DNA of 64,000 nucleotides, taken from the NCBI GenBank assembly GCA_028751875.1, contig CM054167.1:18357604-18421603 (forward strand). Reading direction: 5' to 3'. Below the pieces are notes generated by a model that was not told where the DNA came from, searched no databases, and worked only from the letters and a program-made list of their open reading frames with translations. Both the position numbers and the translations under genes were made by a program. Below are positions 21,301 to 30,138 of the stretch, one piece after another (the first letter of the stretch is position 1; each line of letters starts with the position of its first letter). The stretch comes from Rapana venosa. Its lineage: Eukaryota; Mollusca; Gastropoda; Neogastropoda; Muricidae.

Positions 21301-23713
21301 CAACAACATTCCTTTCCAGATCATCATCACTCCTAGTAACCCTAATCACACAAAGGACTGGAAGTTAGACACTTAAGGAACCCTACCAAGTGAAAAGGAG
21401 GCACTTTTCCCTAAAGTTACAATAATATGAACCTGATGTTGAACCTGACTTATGCAAGGCCACGATCGTGGCCCATGCAGTTTACCAGGAAGCCACGTTC
21501 ATGGCCCATCGCGCTGTACGGGTTAAGAACATCTACTATAAATCTAGCAAAATGAATAACAAATTAAATTGCATGAGGTAGCCTAGTGGGTTACAAGTGC
21601 TGCTTTTGGGATTGAGCCAACATGGAGATGAATGCATCTTAGGGAATTTTACCTTGGAGTGAACATCAGCACCGACTCCACTCCCAGAAAAGTGCCTCAG
21701 ATGAGACTATATAAAAAAACTAAAAAGATCCCCCCCCCCCCCCCCGAACCTGTGTGCAAATGCACACAGAACATCTTACCCACACTATACAAACCTGTTC
21801 TGCCTGAGTTCAAATTGAATTACAAGTTTTTCTTAGTTCAAAATCAAATAGAAATGTGTTCACTGTTCTATGTGCCCCCCTCCCCAAACTTGAAGTCTGA
21901 ACTCGATTGTCTATCAAAGTATTACTAACTAATATCTGTAATCAGTGTAATGAGTCAAAACTGTATTGAATTAATACTTCAAAGAAAACCAGAACAAAAA
22001 CAAAAAACCTATATGCCAACAACTTTACTTACTTTGCTGAGCTCGTGAAGGTCTTCAGCGTTCTTGGGTATTGCTTTCATAATGCTTTGTATCCGCTACT
22101 CTCTGGAGAGAAAAAACAACTTCAAGTGAGAATCCTTAGAACTCGGCATTCAGACTACCTGCATCAAGTAAATACCAGTGGTAAGGCAAGGTTGTCTGTA
22201 AAGGTTTAGAGCGGCCATCTACAAGTGGGCTGACACTAAGTCCAAGTCCACTAAGTCCAAGTCGTAATGAACAAAATAATATAATTAATGATCAAAGTCG
22301 TGATGAACAAGTCTCCCATTCTGACCATGTTAAATTGTAAAAAGAATAAAGCTAGAAGTAGAAAGAAAATCATATTCTTAATTTCCTACTTAGGGTTCCT
22401 ACAGACTTGGAAGCAAAATTAGGGCCTCTAGATCCAAAATTTACGGACTAACACACTGCAGGGTATCAAAAGTATAGTATCAACCTGCATACACCTGCTT
22501 TACTTTGATAAACTAATCTCAAACTCAGGTGAGCAAAGTCTCCTTGTCTAAAACCACATTCTATGATGGATTTTGACCCAAATTCAAGTTCTAGAGTAGA
22601 ATGCCCAAGTTCAATCATAAATACACCACAATGATTTAAAATCCTCACAAAGTAGAACTTCCAAGTCATGGTGTGATGAAAGTCTCCATGTCTTGAAATA
22701 CCAAGCAAGGTGAAAACTGAAGCCCTACTTCTGATTTCAAATTTTTCACAAACAACTAGCAAAGTGAAATTTTAAGACACCATCCCTATAACTTTATCTG
22801 CTGTTAACAAAGTCTCGTTGCCTTATCAAAGATGGCAAATGGTTACCTGGTACAAAAACTGGTAACAATACACTCACAGCACCTGTCCTCTTTCAAATTC
22901 TGCTCAGGATATATTTCAATCTCACACTTGTGCGTGTGAGCACACACACACACACACATTTTGCTTTGTTCATGGCAGCTTGGAGTTTTACACATAGTTG
23001 GTAGTTGTTCATTTTCCAATTTTAGAGTAGTTTTCAATTTTTCTGTGTTGTTGATATGTTTTTTGCAGCATATTGTTTATTCTTTTAGGTTTGTAATCAG
23101 GTGGTTTTTTTAATGTAAATACCAACATGCATCTCTTTTTCTAAAGCCCTCATCTCATCATGCCCCCTTCCTTGTCTAATATTGTAATAAGTAATATCAC
23201 TTTAAGTGAACAGACGTAAAATAGAAGAGACACACAGTGACACACACATAGTGACACACACGTGCGCGTGAGAAAGAGAGAGAGAGAGTGAGAGGGGGGG
23301 TGGGGAGAGAGATATATATCTGGACTTGCTGAATGCAAGTCTTCACTTTGCAAGTCTTCACTTTGCAAGTCACGTATCGTCAATGCAGACCGAGTAATAG
23401 GCCTACACTGGCTTGAAAAGTACGCCCATCCCCTCTCCGAATAGTAAAATATACTCTTCAGATCGATTCTGCAGTAATTTTAGTAAGCCTTGAACTTCAA
23501 ACAAAATAGTCATAGTGAAGTCCCTGAACTCACCACGTCAAGCCGTGGAAAATAAGCGAAGTGCCAGCATTTCTGACTTGCTTTGTGCTGGATTCGTTTC
23601 TGAATGCGTTCTTCAGAAAATTCGGGCGGTAATCTCCACACATAAAGAATAGATTTGGCTATATGTCTTATTGTTAAAATTTCCATTTTCAAACGGGACT
23701 GACCGACTGCCAT
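13870..23713 (-). CDS. Unrecognised 385-residue protein, 5 exons
   Basis: The exons on the minus strand are 23713-23534, 22095-22033, 19529-19188, 16686-16415 and 14170-13870. Phases 0, 0, 0 and 2 agree and every intron is GT-AG, so I trust the model although I do not recognise the protein. It begins MAVGQSRLKMEILTIRHIAK and has a central helical-looking part (LSEFTLEMKADFKQAKETLL). A hydrophobic stretch follows at about residues 250-285 (YTAFVMAVFTAA and LLGVASVLLVPIF), then KTKIFMELKNHVGYC and a very acidic tail. The hydrophobic part may be one membrane segment or a buried helix. No catalytic motif is visible. The start is the first ATG after an NRF-1-like site. The acceptor of exon 2 is the least certain point. 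Introns hold SINEs, a LINE end and GA/CT tracts. Confidence 0.75.
14618..14726 (-). mobile_element. SINE A tail
   Basis: The reverse strand reads AATGCGGCTACCTGAATGCC, then the ATGGTGGGTAAAAATGG and CTAGCCGAGGAATGG blocks. It lies in intron 4 of the 385-residue gene. Confidence 0.6.
14955..15130 (+). mobile_element. Family D fragment
   Basis: AGTATAAATAGCATCCCCAC, GGGCTAGAAATTTCCCC and TTTTCTGCCTTCCCAATCC match the first half of family D. A poly-C run sits inside it. Confidence 0.55.
15471..15880 (-). mobile_element. SINE B core with head beta and A tail
   Basis: On the minus strand the beta head (GGCAGGATGGTTAAGACGTT; B box GGTTCGATTTCC) is followed by the core. The tail then reads GTTACCTAAATGAA...CTCACCATTGGTGAACC...CCGAGGAAC, as in family A. 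Confidence 0.7.
16036..16216. repeat. (TA)n-(GA)n compound microsatellite
   Basis: A TA run at 16036-16068 is followed by about 140 bases of GA-rich sequence within intron 4 of the 385-residue gene. Confidence 0.9.
16415..16686 (-). CDS. Unrecognised 385-aa gene, exon 4
   Basis: The acceptor CTGTGGCAG precedes MADKLTARPRIEMLPDLLAT. The exon ends ...LLVPIF at a GTGAGG donor in phase 2. It holds the hydrophobic region of the protein. Confidence 0.8.
17885..18285 (-). mobile_element. LINE 3' end, same family as 10820-11620
   Basis: It shares CATTGGCCCATACATGAAGG, CTGCTTAGTATTTT, GCTTTACACAAATATAAA and GAGGCTGCGCACAA in order with the longer copy, but keeps less of the coding part. It lies in intron 3 of the 385-residue gene. 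Confidence 0.65.
18287..18470. repeat. (GA)n tract
   Basis: About 180 bases of GA with GACA interruptions. All frames from it are artefacts. Confidence 0.9.
18490..18565 (-). mobile_element. Family D 5' fragment
   Basis: The reverse strand reads the start of family D, including GCATTCCCACCTTC and GAAATTCTGTGCTAGAAAG. Confidence 0.45.
18600..19110 (+). repeat. Dispersed repeat E, copy 1
   Basis: It shares ordered blocks with 25090-25600: GACCTCCCTTG/TACTTTTAAT, ACATAAGGCACAAAGATTCA, GTGTCTCGCTGT, AGGAGCCAAAATT and GTCAGGTCAGGCC. It is about 500 bases long with no coding frame. Its class is unknown. Confidence 0.55.
19188..19529 (-). CDS. Unrecognised 385-aa gene, exon 3
   Basis: The acceptor TATTCAACAG precedes LLADQKKNRGRGRHQLLNGI, and the exon ends ...ELPQDEQLLDQ at a GTAAAG donor. 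It is 114 codons, phase 0 at both ends. A basic patch near its start is followed by amphipathic helix-like sequence. Confidence 0.8.
20285..21210 (+). mobile_element. Rex1/CR1-like LINE 3' end with (TTGAC)n tail
   Basis: An open frame reads KGQQQRLYFLRKLNSFFVDK, KSYIESVLSFAFICWYNNLS and QRIVRICSKIIG, and ends RILNSQ at 20702. About 490 bases of 3' UTR with GT-rich blocks end in four TTGAC units. The RT C-terminal style recalls Rex1/Babar elements. It lies in intron 2 of the 385-residue gene. Confidence 0.7.
21585..21805 (+). mobile_element. SINE B, head alpha, degraded
   Basis: GTAGCCTAGTGGGTTACAAG, ACATCAGCACCGACTCCACT, CAGATGAGACTATA and ATGCACACAGAACATCTTAC keep the order of the family. 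A C-run of about 15 interrupts it. Confidence 0.6.
22033..22095 (-). CDS. Unrecognised 385-aa gene, exon 2
   Basis: This 21-codon exon encodes RIQSI then MKAIPKNAEDLHELSK and has a GTAAGT donor. Only the TAG acceptor at the CGG codon keeps the frame open. The stronger-looking CAG seven bases earlier would bring in a stop, unless translation then starts at the internal ATG (MKAIPKN). Confidence 0.65.
22100..23530. other. Intron 1 of the 385-residue gene
   Basis: Mostly unique AT-rich sequence with a few short CA and GA runs (22938-22957, 23271-23310). No additional exon is supported. Confidence 0.5.
23534..23713 (-). CDS. Unrecognised 385-aa gene, exon 1
   Basis: The exon encodes MAVGQSRLKM to FPRLDV (60 codons) and ends at a GTGAGT donor in phase 0. 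The upstream frame has no earlier ATG; only a GTG/TAC/GAA run precedes it. Confidence 0.7.
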
Positions 23714-23722
23714 TTCGTACAC

Positions 23723-23734
23723 TGCGCATGCGCA
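23723..23734 (-). promoter_or_regulatory. NRF-1-like palindrome next to the start codon
   Basis: TGCGCATGCGCA is a perfect 12-bp palindrome that contains the NRF-1 consensus GCGCATGCGC. It lies 9 bases upstream of the ATG of the 385-residue gene, so it sits in the core promoter or the 5' UTR. NRF-1 sites are typical of TATA-less promoters, often of genes for mitochondrial or growth functions. Binding itself is inference. Confidence 0.55.
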
Positions 23735-24269
23735 CAGGAGAAAGAATAGCAGCCAAATGAGCCATTCACAGGGCAGCTGTGCTCAAATTGAAAATTCTGG
23801 TAGGCTAGGCCCTAGGTTAGGCTAGGCCTACTAGGCCTAGAGGACTGTAGGCTAGCCAGCCAGGCTACGCCTAACAGAAATCTGTTGTATTTTTCGACTT
23901 GTGGTGATCCCAGTTCCATAGGCCTAGTTTAAACCTCATTTTCTTATTGAAACAAACGAAAGAATGAAATGTAAAATTGCCACTAAGGAAAAAACCCCAC
24001 CCTAAATAGGGCCTAATATTAGTAATAATCAAACACTGTGCATCAAGAATGTACTGAAATCAGAAATGGGTACTCTGTTCATTCTGTGATTATAATAATT
24101 TTAATAATTTGAATAAAGCAGTAGGCTTAACATCACAATGAACATTTTTAACCCTAGTGAGGATCAGTGTCTTTTTACGTTATGTAGGCTTAAAGTTAAA
24201 AACATCAACAAATATTAAAAAGGAACTAAAACTGTAAAACTAAAAGTAAAAACCGAGACTGAACACACA

Positions 24270-24296
24270 GCGTGTGTGTGTGTGTGTGTGTGTAGT

Positions 24297-24363
<67 letters not shown>

Positions 24364-24396
24364 AGTGGAGAGAGAGAGAGAGAGAGAGAGAGGTGT

Positions 24397-24432
<36 letters not shown>
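24270..24432. repeat. (GT)n-(GA)n-(GT)n compound microsatellite
   Basis: GT dinucleotides flank about 100 bases of GA. It lies between the two minus-strand genes or in an intron. Confidence 0.9.
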
Positions 24433-24434
<2 letters not shown>

Positions 24435-24773
24435 GTGTTGTGTGTTGACCTTTACTTTGATAGTGATATACTATAGCTTGATACAGTCCGAGTCATTATT
24501 GATCTGGCAACTAAAAGAAAACATTTTAAATGGGGCATTTTTCATGTCGATAACATAATATTGGGCTTATCATCATCTTGCCCTTACCATACTACTTCCA
24601 AAGCCAGGAACTTAATCAAAACATGTCCTGGATGGATGACATGCAGCATTTTACAAGTGTGTGCAACTGAAACAAAACTCTTTAAACTGCGAAGATCAAG
24701 TTCTGCTTCTAGACTACAACACCCCCCCCCCCCCCCCCCCCCCACCTCATGAAATTCACTTTTAACTTGGAGC

Positions 24774-24840
24774 TTATTCAGTCCTAGGACCTCTCCATCC
24801 AATCCAGCCTGCTGCCGTGTTCTGTGTGAAATTCTCACCA
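24774..24840 (-). CDS. Possible second, terminal exon of the small protein gene
   Basis: The acceptor GTAACTTTTCCAG at 24841 takes the phase-2 donor of the previous exon and gives SGENFTQNTAAGWIGWRGPR, then TE and a TAA stop. The total would be 118 residues. Support is only a good polypyrimidine-AG and a matching phase; another exon elsewhere is equally possible. Confidence 0.25.
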
Positions 24841-25089
24841 CTGGAAAAGTTACAAATTATAAGATCGAAGGGTTGAAATGGTGGTAGGCCTAGGCTAAAC
24901 CTGAAACAAAAACCTCATGCCGGCCCCCTAGCCAAATTTCTATTAAACACACACACACACACATACACACACAAAACCTGATTATGCATACTAGCCTACG
25001 GTTGTGTTTTCGAAAAATCACACTTTATAGATCGGATGTGAATGTTTTCATGTTAGGTACTGGAAGCCCTAGCCTAAAGATAAATAACT

Positions 25090-25600
25090 AAGGCTGGACA
25101 CAGACTGTATGATCTCCCTTGCATACTTTTAATAGAAAAAAAGGATCCCCAAAGAACATAAGGCACAAAGATTCATCAGCCACTTATTTTCATAGCATTT
25201 AAAAAAATTTTTAACCACTATTATTTTTCTTTCTTTTTTTATTATAGTTTTCTTCTCTTTCTGTTTTCATCTTTCGCTGGCAGCTGTGGTAGGCCACAAA
25301 ATTATTTATTTATTCTTAGGCTGGCAATAGACACTTATAAATTCTGGAGGGCGTCTTGCTGTTACCTATCACAAAGGAGGAGTGAGGTTTCAAATAGTGC
25401 CGGGACCTCTGAAGAGTGCTCAACCAGGAGCCGAAACTCGAGTCAGGTCAGGCCAAAGGCATGGTCCTTACTCAAATATTTCCCTAATGCTGCCTTTAAA
25501 GTTTTATCTTGTAGTGATTTTTTTTTCCTCGAATCTAGGACTAAATTAGTTTATGATTAGAATGAAGTTGTAATTGGTTTCCTGCGCTTGTTTTTCTTCA
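25090..25600 (+). repeat. Dispersed repeat E, copy 2
   Basis: This is the better copy. It includes ATAAGGCACAAAGATTCATC, GAGGGCGTCTTGCTGTTACC and CGAGTCAGGTCAGGCCAAAG. The last block recurs reversed at about 34555-34605. Confidence 0.55.
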
Positions 25601-25649
25601 TTCTTTTGTCTCAGTTATATATATATATATATTATGCCCTCTTGCTTAC

Positions 25650-25939
25650 CTTTGCACGAGAGGACACAACTGTGGCTGACTCAGCCAGTCAATGAGCTGG
25701 TCGTTGCATCGGACGCAATACTTTTCTGTTGTGCTGTTTTGCAGATCCCATTTCAGTTTCAGTATGTTTACCTGAAGGTCAAAATAACTGCACCTAAAGT
25801 TCTCTTCATTGGTATAACTATAAGTACTAGGCCTAGTACCATCATCTGATAGGCCTACATTCCTGTCGCCAAATATGATCTCTTCTAAATCCTCCTTGCT
25901 CAAATTGTACAGGTCAGCTAGGCTGAAGAAAGCCGACAT
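25650..25939 (-). CDS. Probable first coding exon of an unrecognised small protein
   Basis: The exon starts with ATG (MSAFFSLADLYNLSKEDLEE) and stays open for 96 codons to ...YCVRCNDQLIDW and CPLVQ. It ends at an excellent donor, AAAG|GTAAGC, in phase 2. A CCAAT box in reverse orientation and a CRE-like site lie 170-220 bases upstream. The composition looks like protein, not low-complexity shadow. I do not recognise a family. It ends about 1.9 kb upstream of the NRF-1 promoter of the next gene, so it is probably a separate gene. Confidence 0.5.
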
Positions 25940-26108
25940 TTTTTTTTAACTGATAGGCTAGGTCTAACCACAAGCAAAGCGTGAGAGCAAGATCATGCAA
26001 TGGACTGAGAATGAAATTTCAAAAGTGCCTGCCTAGGGGCCTAGTCTAGGCCTGGGCCTACACCGGCCACACATGCACAAAACTGACAGGGATGGCTAGC
26101 CTAGTCTG

Positions 26109-26157
26109 ATTGGTGGAAAATCCATTCTCTGAGATGGTCAGGCTGTCGATTACGTCA
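26109..26157 (-). promoter_or_regulatory. CCAAT box and CRE-like site
   Basis: CCAAT reads on the minus strand at 26109-26113. TTACGTCA, a CRE/ATF-like octamer, is at 26150-26157. They sit 170-220 bases upstream of the ATG at 25939, a plausible proximal promoter position. Short motifs like these also occur by chance. Confidence 0.35.
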
Positions 26158-26639
26158 CATTTGTTGGTGTGACTGTTCTGCTCTGTTCAAACAGTTTTAT
26201 TGTCCCCTGCTATGGCTGTAAAGGTTAAAAGTTTGAAAGACCTGGTTTACTTTGTTAATATTAACTTTGTTAGTCAGTGGGGCAGGGACTTATAACTAAT
26301 TTATTGTACAGGAACGGAAGCATGGGAAGAAACTAGTGATTAAATCTGATGAACTCAAGCAATGTGAACAAATCTTTTCATTCACTCTTTTCTGCAAGTT
26401 CCAGTACAAAACCTACCAAATTACACACATTCACTTGTCCACATTGAAGCTGTTATGTCACGTGTTACATTTCAATGTTTTAAATGGGAAAGTTTTGTAT
26501 ACTAAAAAAAAAAGAAAGAAATTAATACACAAAAGGGATCTTATGGTTGCTGGGTGGCTTTCAAAAGGTGTGTGTGTGTGTACATTTGAATTTTGTTTAA
26601 GCTTTTGATAGTTATTGGCTGCATGACTCTGTAAGAATA

Positions 26640-26717
26640 TGTTGAATGCAAGCCCTCTGATTTGTCTTTGCAAGATATAGTGCTATACAAATTCCATATT
26701 TATTATTATTATTATTA
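26640..26717 (+). mobile_element. L2-type LINE tail
   Basis: GTTGAATGCAAGCCCTCTGA, TTTGCAAGATATAGTGCTAT and ACAAATTCC are followed by (TTA)n. Confidence 0.7.
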
Positions 26718-27277
26718 AAAGTAACCGCCCAAAACCATAACTAATGAGACTTTCCAACTTGTAAACATTTGAAATCAGTACTTCAATTTGGGAAGGGGGG
26801 TGACTATTTAATATGAATTCAGTTCATACACACACTCAGTGGAAATTATCAAGGATTTAAAACAAGACAGTGCAGATATGGAACTGTTGTGTCATGCCCT
26901 ACATTTTCTTTTTCTTTTCTTTAATGATGGTGAAGGAACAAGCAAACAAACGAAAACACACCAGATGAAACAACGCCTACTGCAAGGAAACAAGACATTG
27001 CCACCTCCTATCCCATCTCCACCGCCTGAAAATACCACCACTGACCTATGCCCTTGTGGCACAGACCCACAAACCACCCTTCCATATCCTGCAGTCCTGC
27101 CGTACCTTCAACACTCTGAGACACCAGACAGTACCCAACCCAACAGGGCTCCAGGACAAAAAAATTGTGGAGATAGGCGGGGGTCTCTCTATGACAGACT
27201 GCAGACTTCACCACTCAGACAGGATTAACAAATTTTGTAGCATAGCCAGAGAACGTTTGTTTATTTTGTTTGTTTAT

Positions 27278-27486
27278 TTTTTTTATATCGAGGATAATGG
27301 AATAAGCGCTCATGTGCTTTTTTTGCATCCAGTCCCCGTGTGTATGCGGTTTTGTCAATTTTGTCATCTGTTTCCATGGCACACAATGGCCTACTCTTCC
27401 CAAAAGCGGAACAGGATTTAACGTGTGGGCAAGATGTTCTGCATGGGTTACGAACACAGGGCCTCGGTTTATAGTCTCATCCGAAC
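27278..27486 (-). mobile_element. SINE B, core plus B tail
   Basis: The reversed B tail (ATCGAGGATAATGGAATAAG), TGTGTATGCGGTTTTGTCAA and GGGCCTCGGTTTATAGTCTC are present. The head is missing. Confidence 0.7.
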
Positions 27487-27654
27487 GTGGAAGATGAAGG
27501 CGGTGCTGACTGAGATGTCTGTATCATAGAAAACCAGGTAGGCAGGTAAGACAAACCAGGTCCAGATAAACATGACAGTACCCAGATTGTAGAGCTATGT
27601 CTAAGCTCTTGGCTTGGGCTAACACACTTGTTCTGAGTGGCAAACAGAATTTGG

Positions 27655-28150
27655 AGAGCCAAACAGTATATCTGTAAAGAGAGCCAAACAGTATATCTGT
27701 AAAAACAGTATATCTGCAAAGAGAGCCAAACAGTATATCTGTAAAAACAGTATATCTGCAAAGAGAGCCAAACAGTATATCTGTAAAAACAGTATATCTG
27801 TAAAAACAGTATATCTGCAAAGAGAGCCAAACAGTATATCTGTAAAGAGAGCCAAACAGTATATCTGTAAAAACAGTATATCTGCAAAGAGAGCCAAACA
27901 GTATATCTGTAAAGAGAGCCAAACAGTATATCTGTAAAGAGAGCCCAACAGTATATATGTAAAGAGAGCCAAACAGTATATCTGTAAAGAGAGCCCAACA
28001 GAATATCTGTAAAGAGAACCAAACAGTATATCTGTAAAAACAGTATATCTGTAAAGAGAGCCAAACAGTAGATCTGTAAAGAGAGCCAAACAGTAGATCT
28101 GTAAAGAGAGCCAAACCGTATATATGTAAAAACAGTATATCTGTAAAGAA
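27655..28150. repeat. Minisatellite with 25- and 17-bp units
   Basis: About 500 bases built from AAAGAGAGCC-AAACAGTATATCTGT (25) and AAAAACAGTATATCTGY (17), alternating irregularly. All three minus frames stay open (up to 237 codons of LYRYTVWLSLQIYC type) because the unit lacks stops. No gene is implied. Confidence 0.9.
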
Positions 28151-28275
28151 GGCAGTTCAATCCTCTTCGTTGTAATTTGAATGTATTCATCTGACTGGGA
28201 ATTATCCTGTTTAGCTATCTGTATGTCTGTATGTTTGACTGTCTGACAGTCTGCCTCTCTGTCTCTGTCTCACAT

Positions 28276-28302
28276 AATGGTGGCTATCTATCTATCTATC
28301 TA

Positions 28303-28336
<34 letters not shown>
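28276..28336. repeat. (ATCT)n/(GTCT)n microsatellite
   Basis: ATCT units pass into GTCT units and back. Confidence 0.9.
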
Positions 28337-28337
<1 letters not shown>

Positions 28338-28390
28338 TCATATTTAAGTCTCAGCGGATTTATCCAGCTTAGGGACAGCAGCCAAAGCAA

Positions 28391-28424
<34 letters not shown>

Positions 28425-28510
28425 ACTTTACTTTTGGTTTTGTTGCATTAGACAGAGCCATCCAATTTAGAGAATGTAAGTCTACCATCAACCAACCATC
28501 ACCATGGTAT

Positions 28511-28539
<29 letters not shown>

Positions 28540-28542
<3 letters not shown>

Positions 28543-28671
28543 TAGGCCATTGTCTGCCGGTGGGAACAGATGACAGAATTTACAAAACCGCATACACAAG
28601 GGGACTAGATGTAAAAAAAAAATTAAAAAGCACATCAGTGCTTATTCCATTATCCTCGATATAAAAGAATT
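28540..28671 (+). mobile_element. SINE B 3' half with B tail
   Basis: GAGTAGGCCATTGTCTGCCG, CAAAACCGCATACACAAGG and CTTATTCCATTATCCTCGAT are present. Confidence 0.7.
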
Positions 28672-28918
28672 TTTTTAATTAAAAAAATTAAAACACACAC
28701 CATGTCACTGGACCAGATTTTGTCTGAACCATCTTTGCTGTTGGACAGTGTGTTAAAATTGATAAGAAGTCCGAAAATTCAGTTTTTGTAGTATGTTAAA
28801 GTAAGTTTTTATTCAGTACTGTTATCTGATATTTTCTGTTATTGTTTGCATTTTCTTGTTTAGATTTTTTTTACTCATCTAAAATCACTATATGTGAATA
28901 GATATACACTTACACACA

Positions 28919-29030
28919 CATTAAACCCTGTTCCGCTTTTCGAAAGAATAGGCCATTGTTTACGGGTGGGAACAGATGGAAAATAATGATAAAACGACAC
29001 ACACACACAGGGATTGAATATATAAAAGTG
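28919..29030 (+). mobile_element. SINE B fragment, diverged tail
   Basis: AAACCCTGTTCCGCTTTTCG and AATAGGCCATTGTTTACGGG match the family. The tail region is degraded. Confidence 0.55.
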
Positions 29031-29143
29031 TATGAGTGCAAGGAAATGAATCATAATAAAGGTATGAGTGAAAGGAATGAATAAAAGGAGAAATAAATAC
29101 CATGACATTTAAATCTTCTCCTCTTATCTTATAGCACACACTT

Positions 29144-29498
29144 CCCAGGTGGGGATGCTGGGGGGGGGGGGGGGGGTTCAGTATAAAGAGTATCCTCACC
29201 TTCTGGAAATTCTGTGCTAGTAATTCCTCTTTTCTATCCCTCTCTTTGTTTCTGTCCTGCTCCTTTTCTTCCTGTCACCTCCTTCTCGGCTATTTTCTGC
29301 CTTCTTGGTCCATTCTCCTGCCTTTTTTTCCAGAAAGACTTAAAAGGCAACAATTCCCCCCCCCCCCCCCCCCTGAAGAAGTTTGTTGGATGGCTGGGCC
29401 TGCTGTGTCAGGCGCTTGACGGCATGCATTTATGCATTTTCGCCCATAAGACAGACAACAATAGTTGCTGTCTGAGCATTCAACGAAGAAGAAAGAAA
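29144..29498 (+). mobile_element. Family D element with 13-bp imperfect target duplication
   Basis: It starts GGTGGGGATGCTGG and contains CAGTATAAAGAGTATCC, GAAATTCTGTGCTAG, TCCTGTCACCTCCTTC and CTGTGTCAGGCGCTTGACGG. It ends TTGCTGTCTGAGCATTC and a (GAA) tail. ATAGCACACACTT (29131) and ATAGCATATACTT (29499) flank it. A G run and a C run have expanded inside. Confidence 0.65.
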
Positions 29499-29499
29499 A

Positions 29500-30090
29500 T
29501 AGCATATACTTTCAGTGGGAAAAGAACACAACTACAGTCATGCAATGCCTGTTAGATTGACACTTGGGCCCCCCCCCAAAAAAAAAATCGCGTTATGATA
29601 CCCTGTCAACATAGCCTAGTGGTGTCGGATCTTAACCATTATGCCACTGAGGTAGACAAGAGCAGAAGGTAGGCCAGGTAGGAGGGCGGGAAGAGGTGGG
29701 GGTGGTGAGTGAGGGGGGTGGGGGGGGATTGAGGGGGGGGGGGTGAGAAGGGGATGGGTAGGCCTATTGGACATGTCCAAGCTAGGCCTAGAACAAAGGC
29801 AATGGAACAGTCTAGACTCCCATGACGTCACCCCCTCCTGTGCAGGTTTCAACTAGGCCCTAGCCTAGGCCTAGGCTAGGCAGGCTAGAATGCTTGTTGC
29901 TGGACATCAGTAGGCTTAACAATAAAAAACCCAACACACACACAAAATAATGGTGATGTTTAGGCTAGTTGATATATAGTAACGGGATGTTTGGTTGATG
30001 GTACAGTGACAGTCTCAAAAATTGAATAGATGGGCTGGCTAATACAATGAATCAAACCAACCCAACACAAAAGCTCTGTGTGTGTGTGTC

Positions 30091-30138
<48 letters not shown>

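Noticed and set aside
27477..28190. Overlapping minus-strand frames of 237, 196 and 156 codons
   Set aside because: They arise only because a 25/17-bp minisatellite lacks stops. Three frames are open at once and nothing supports translation.
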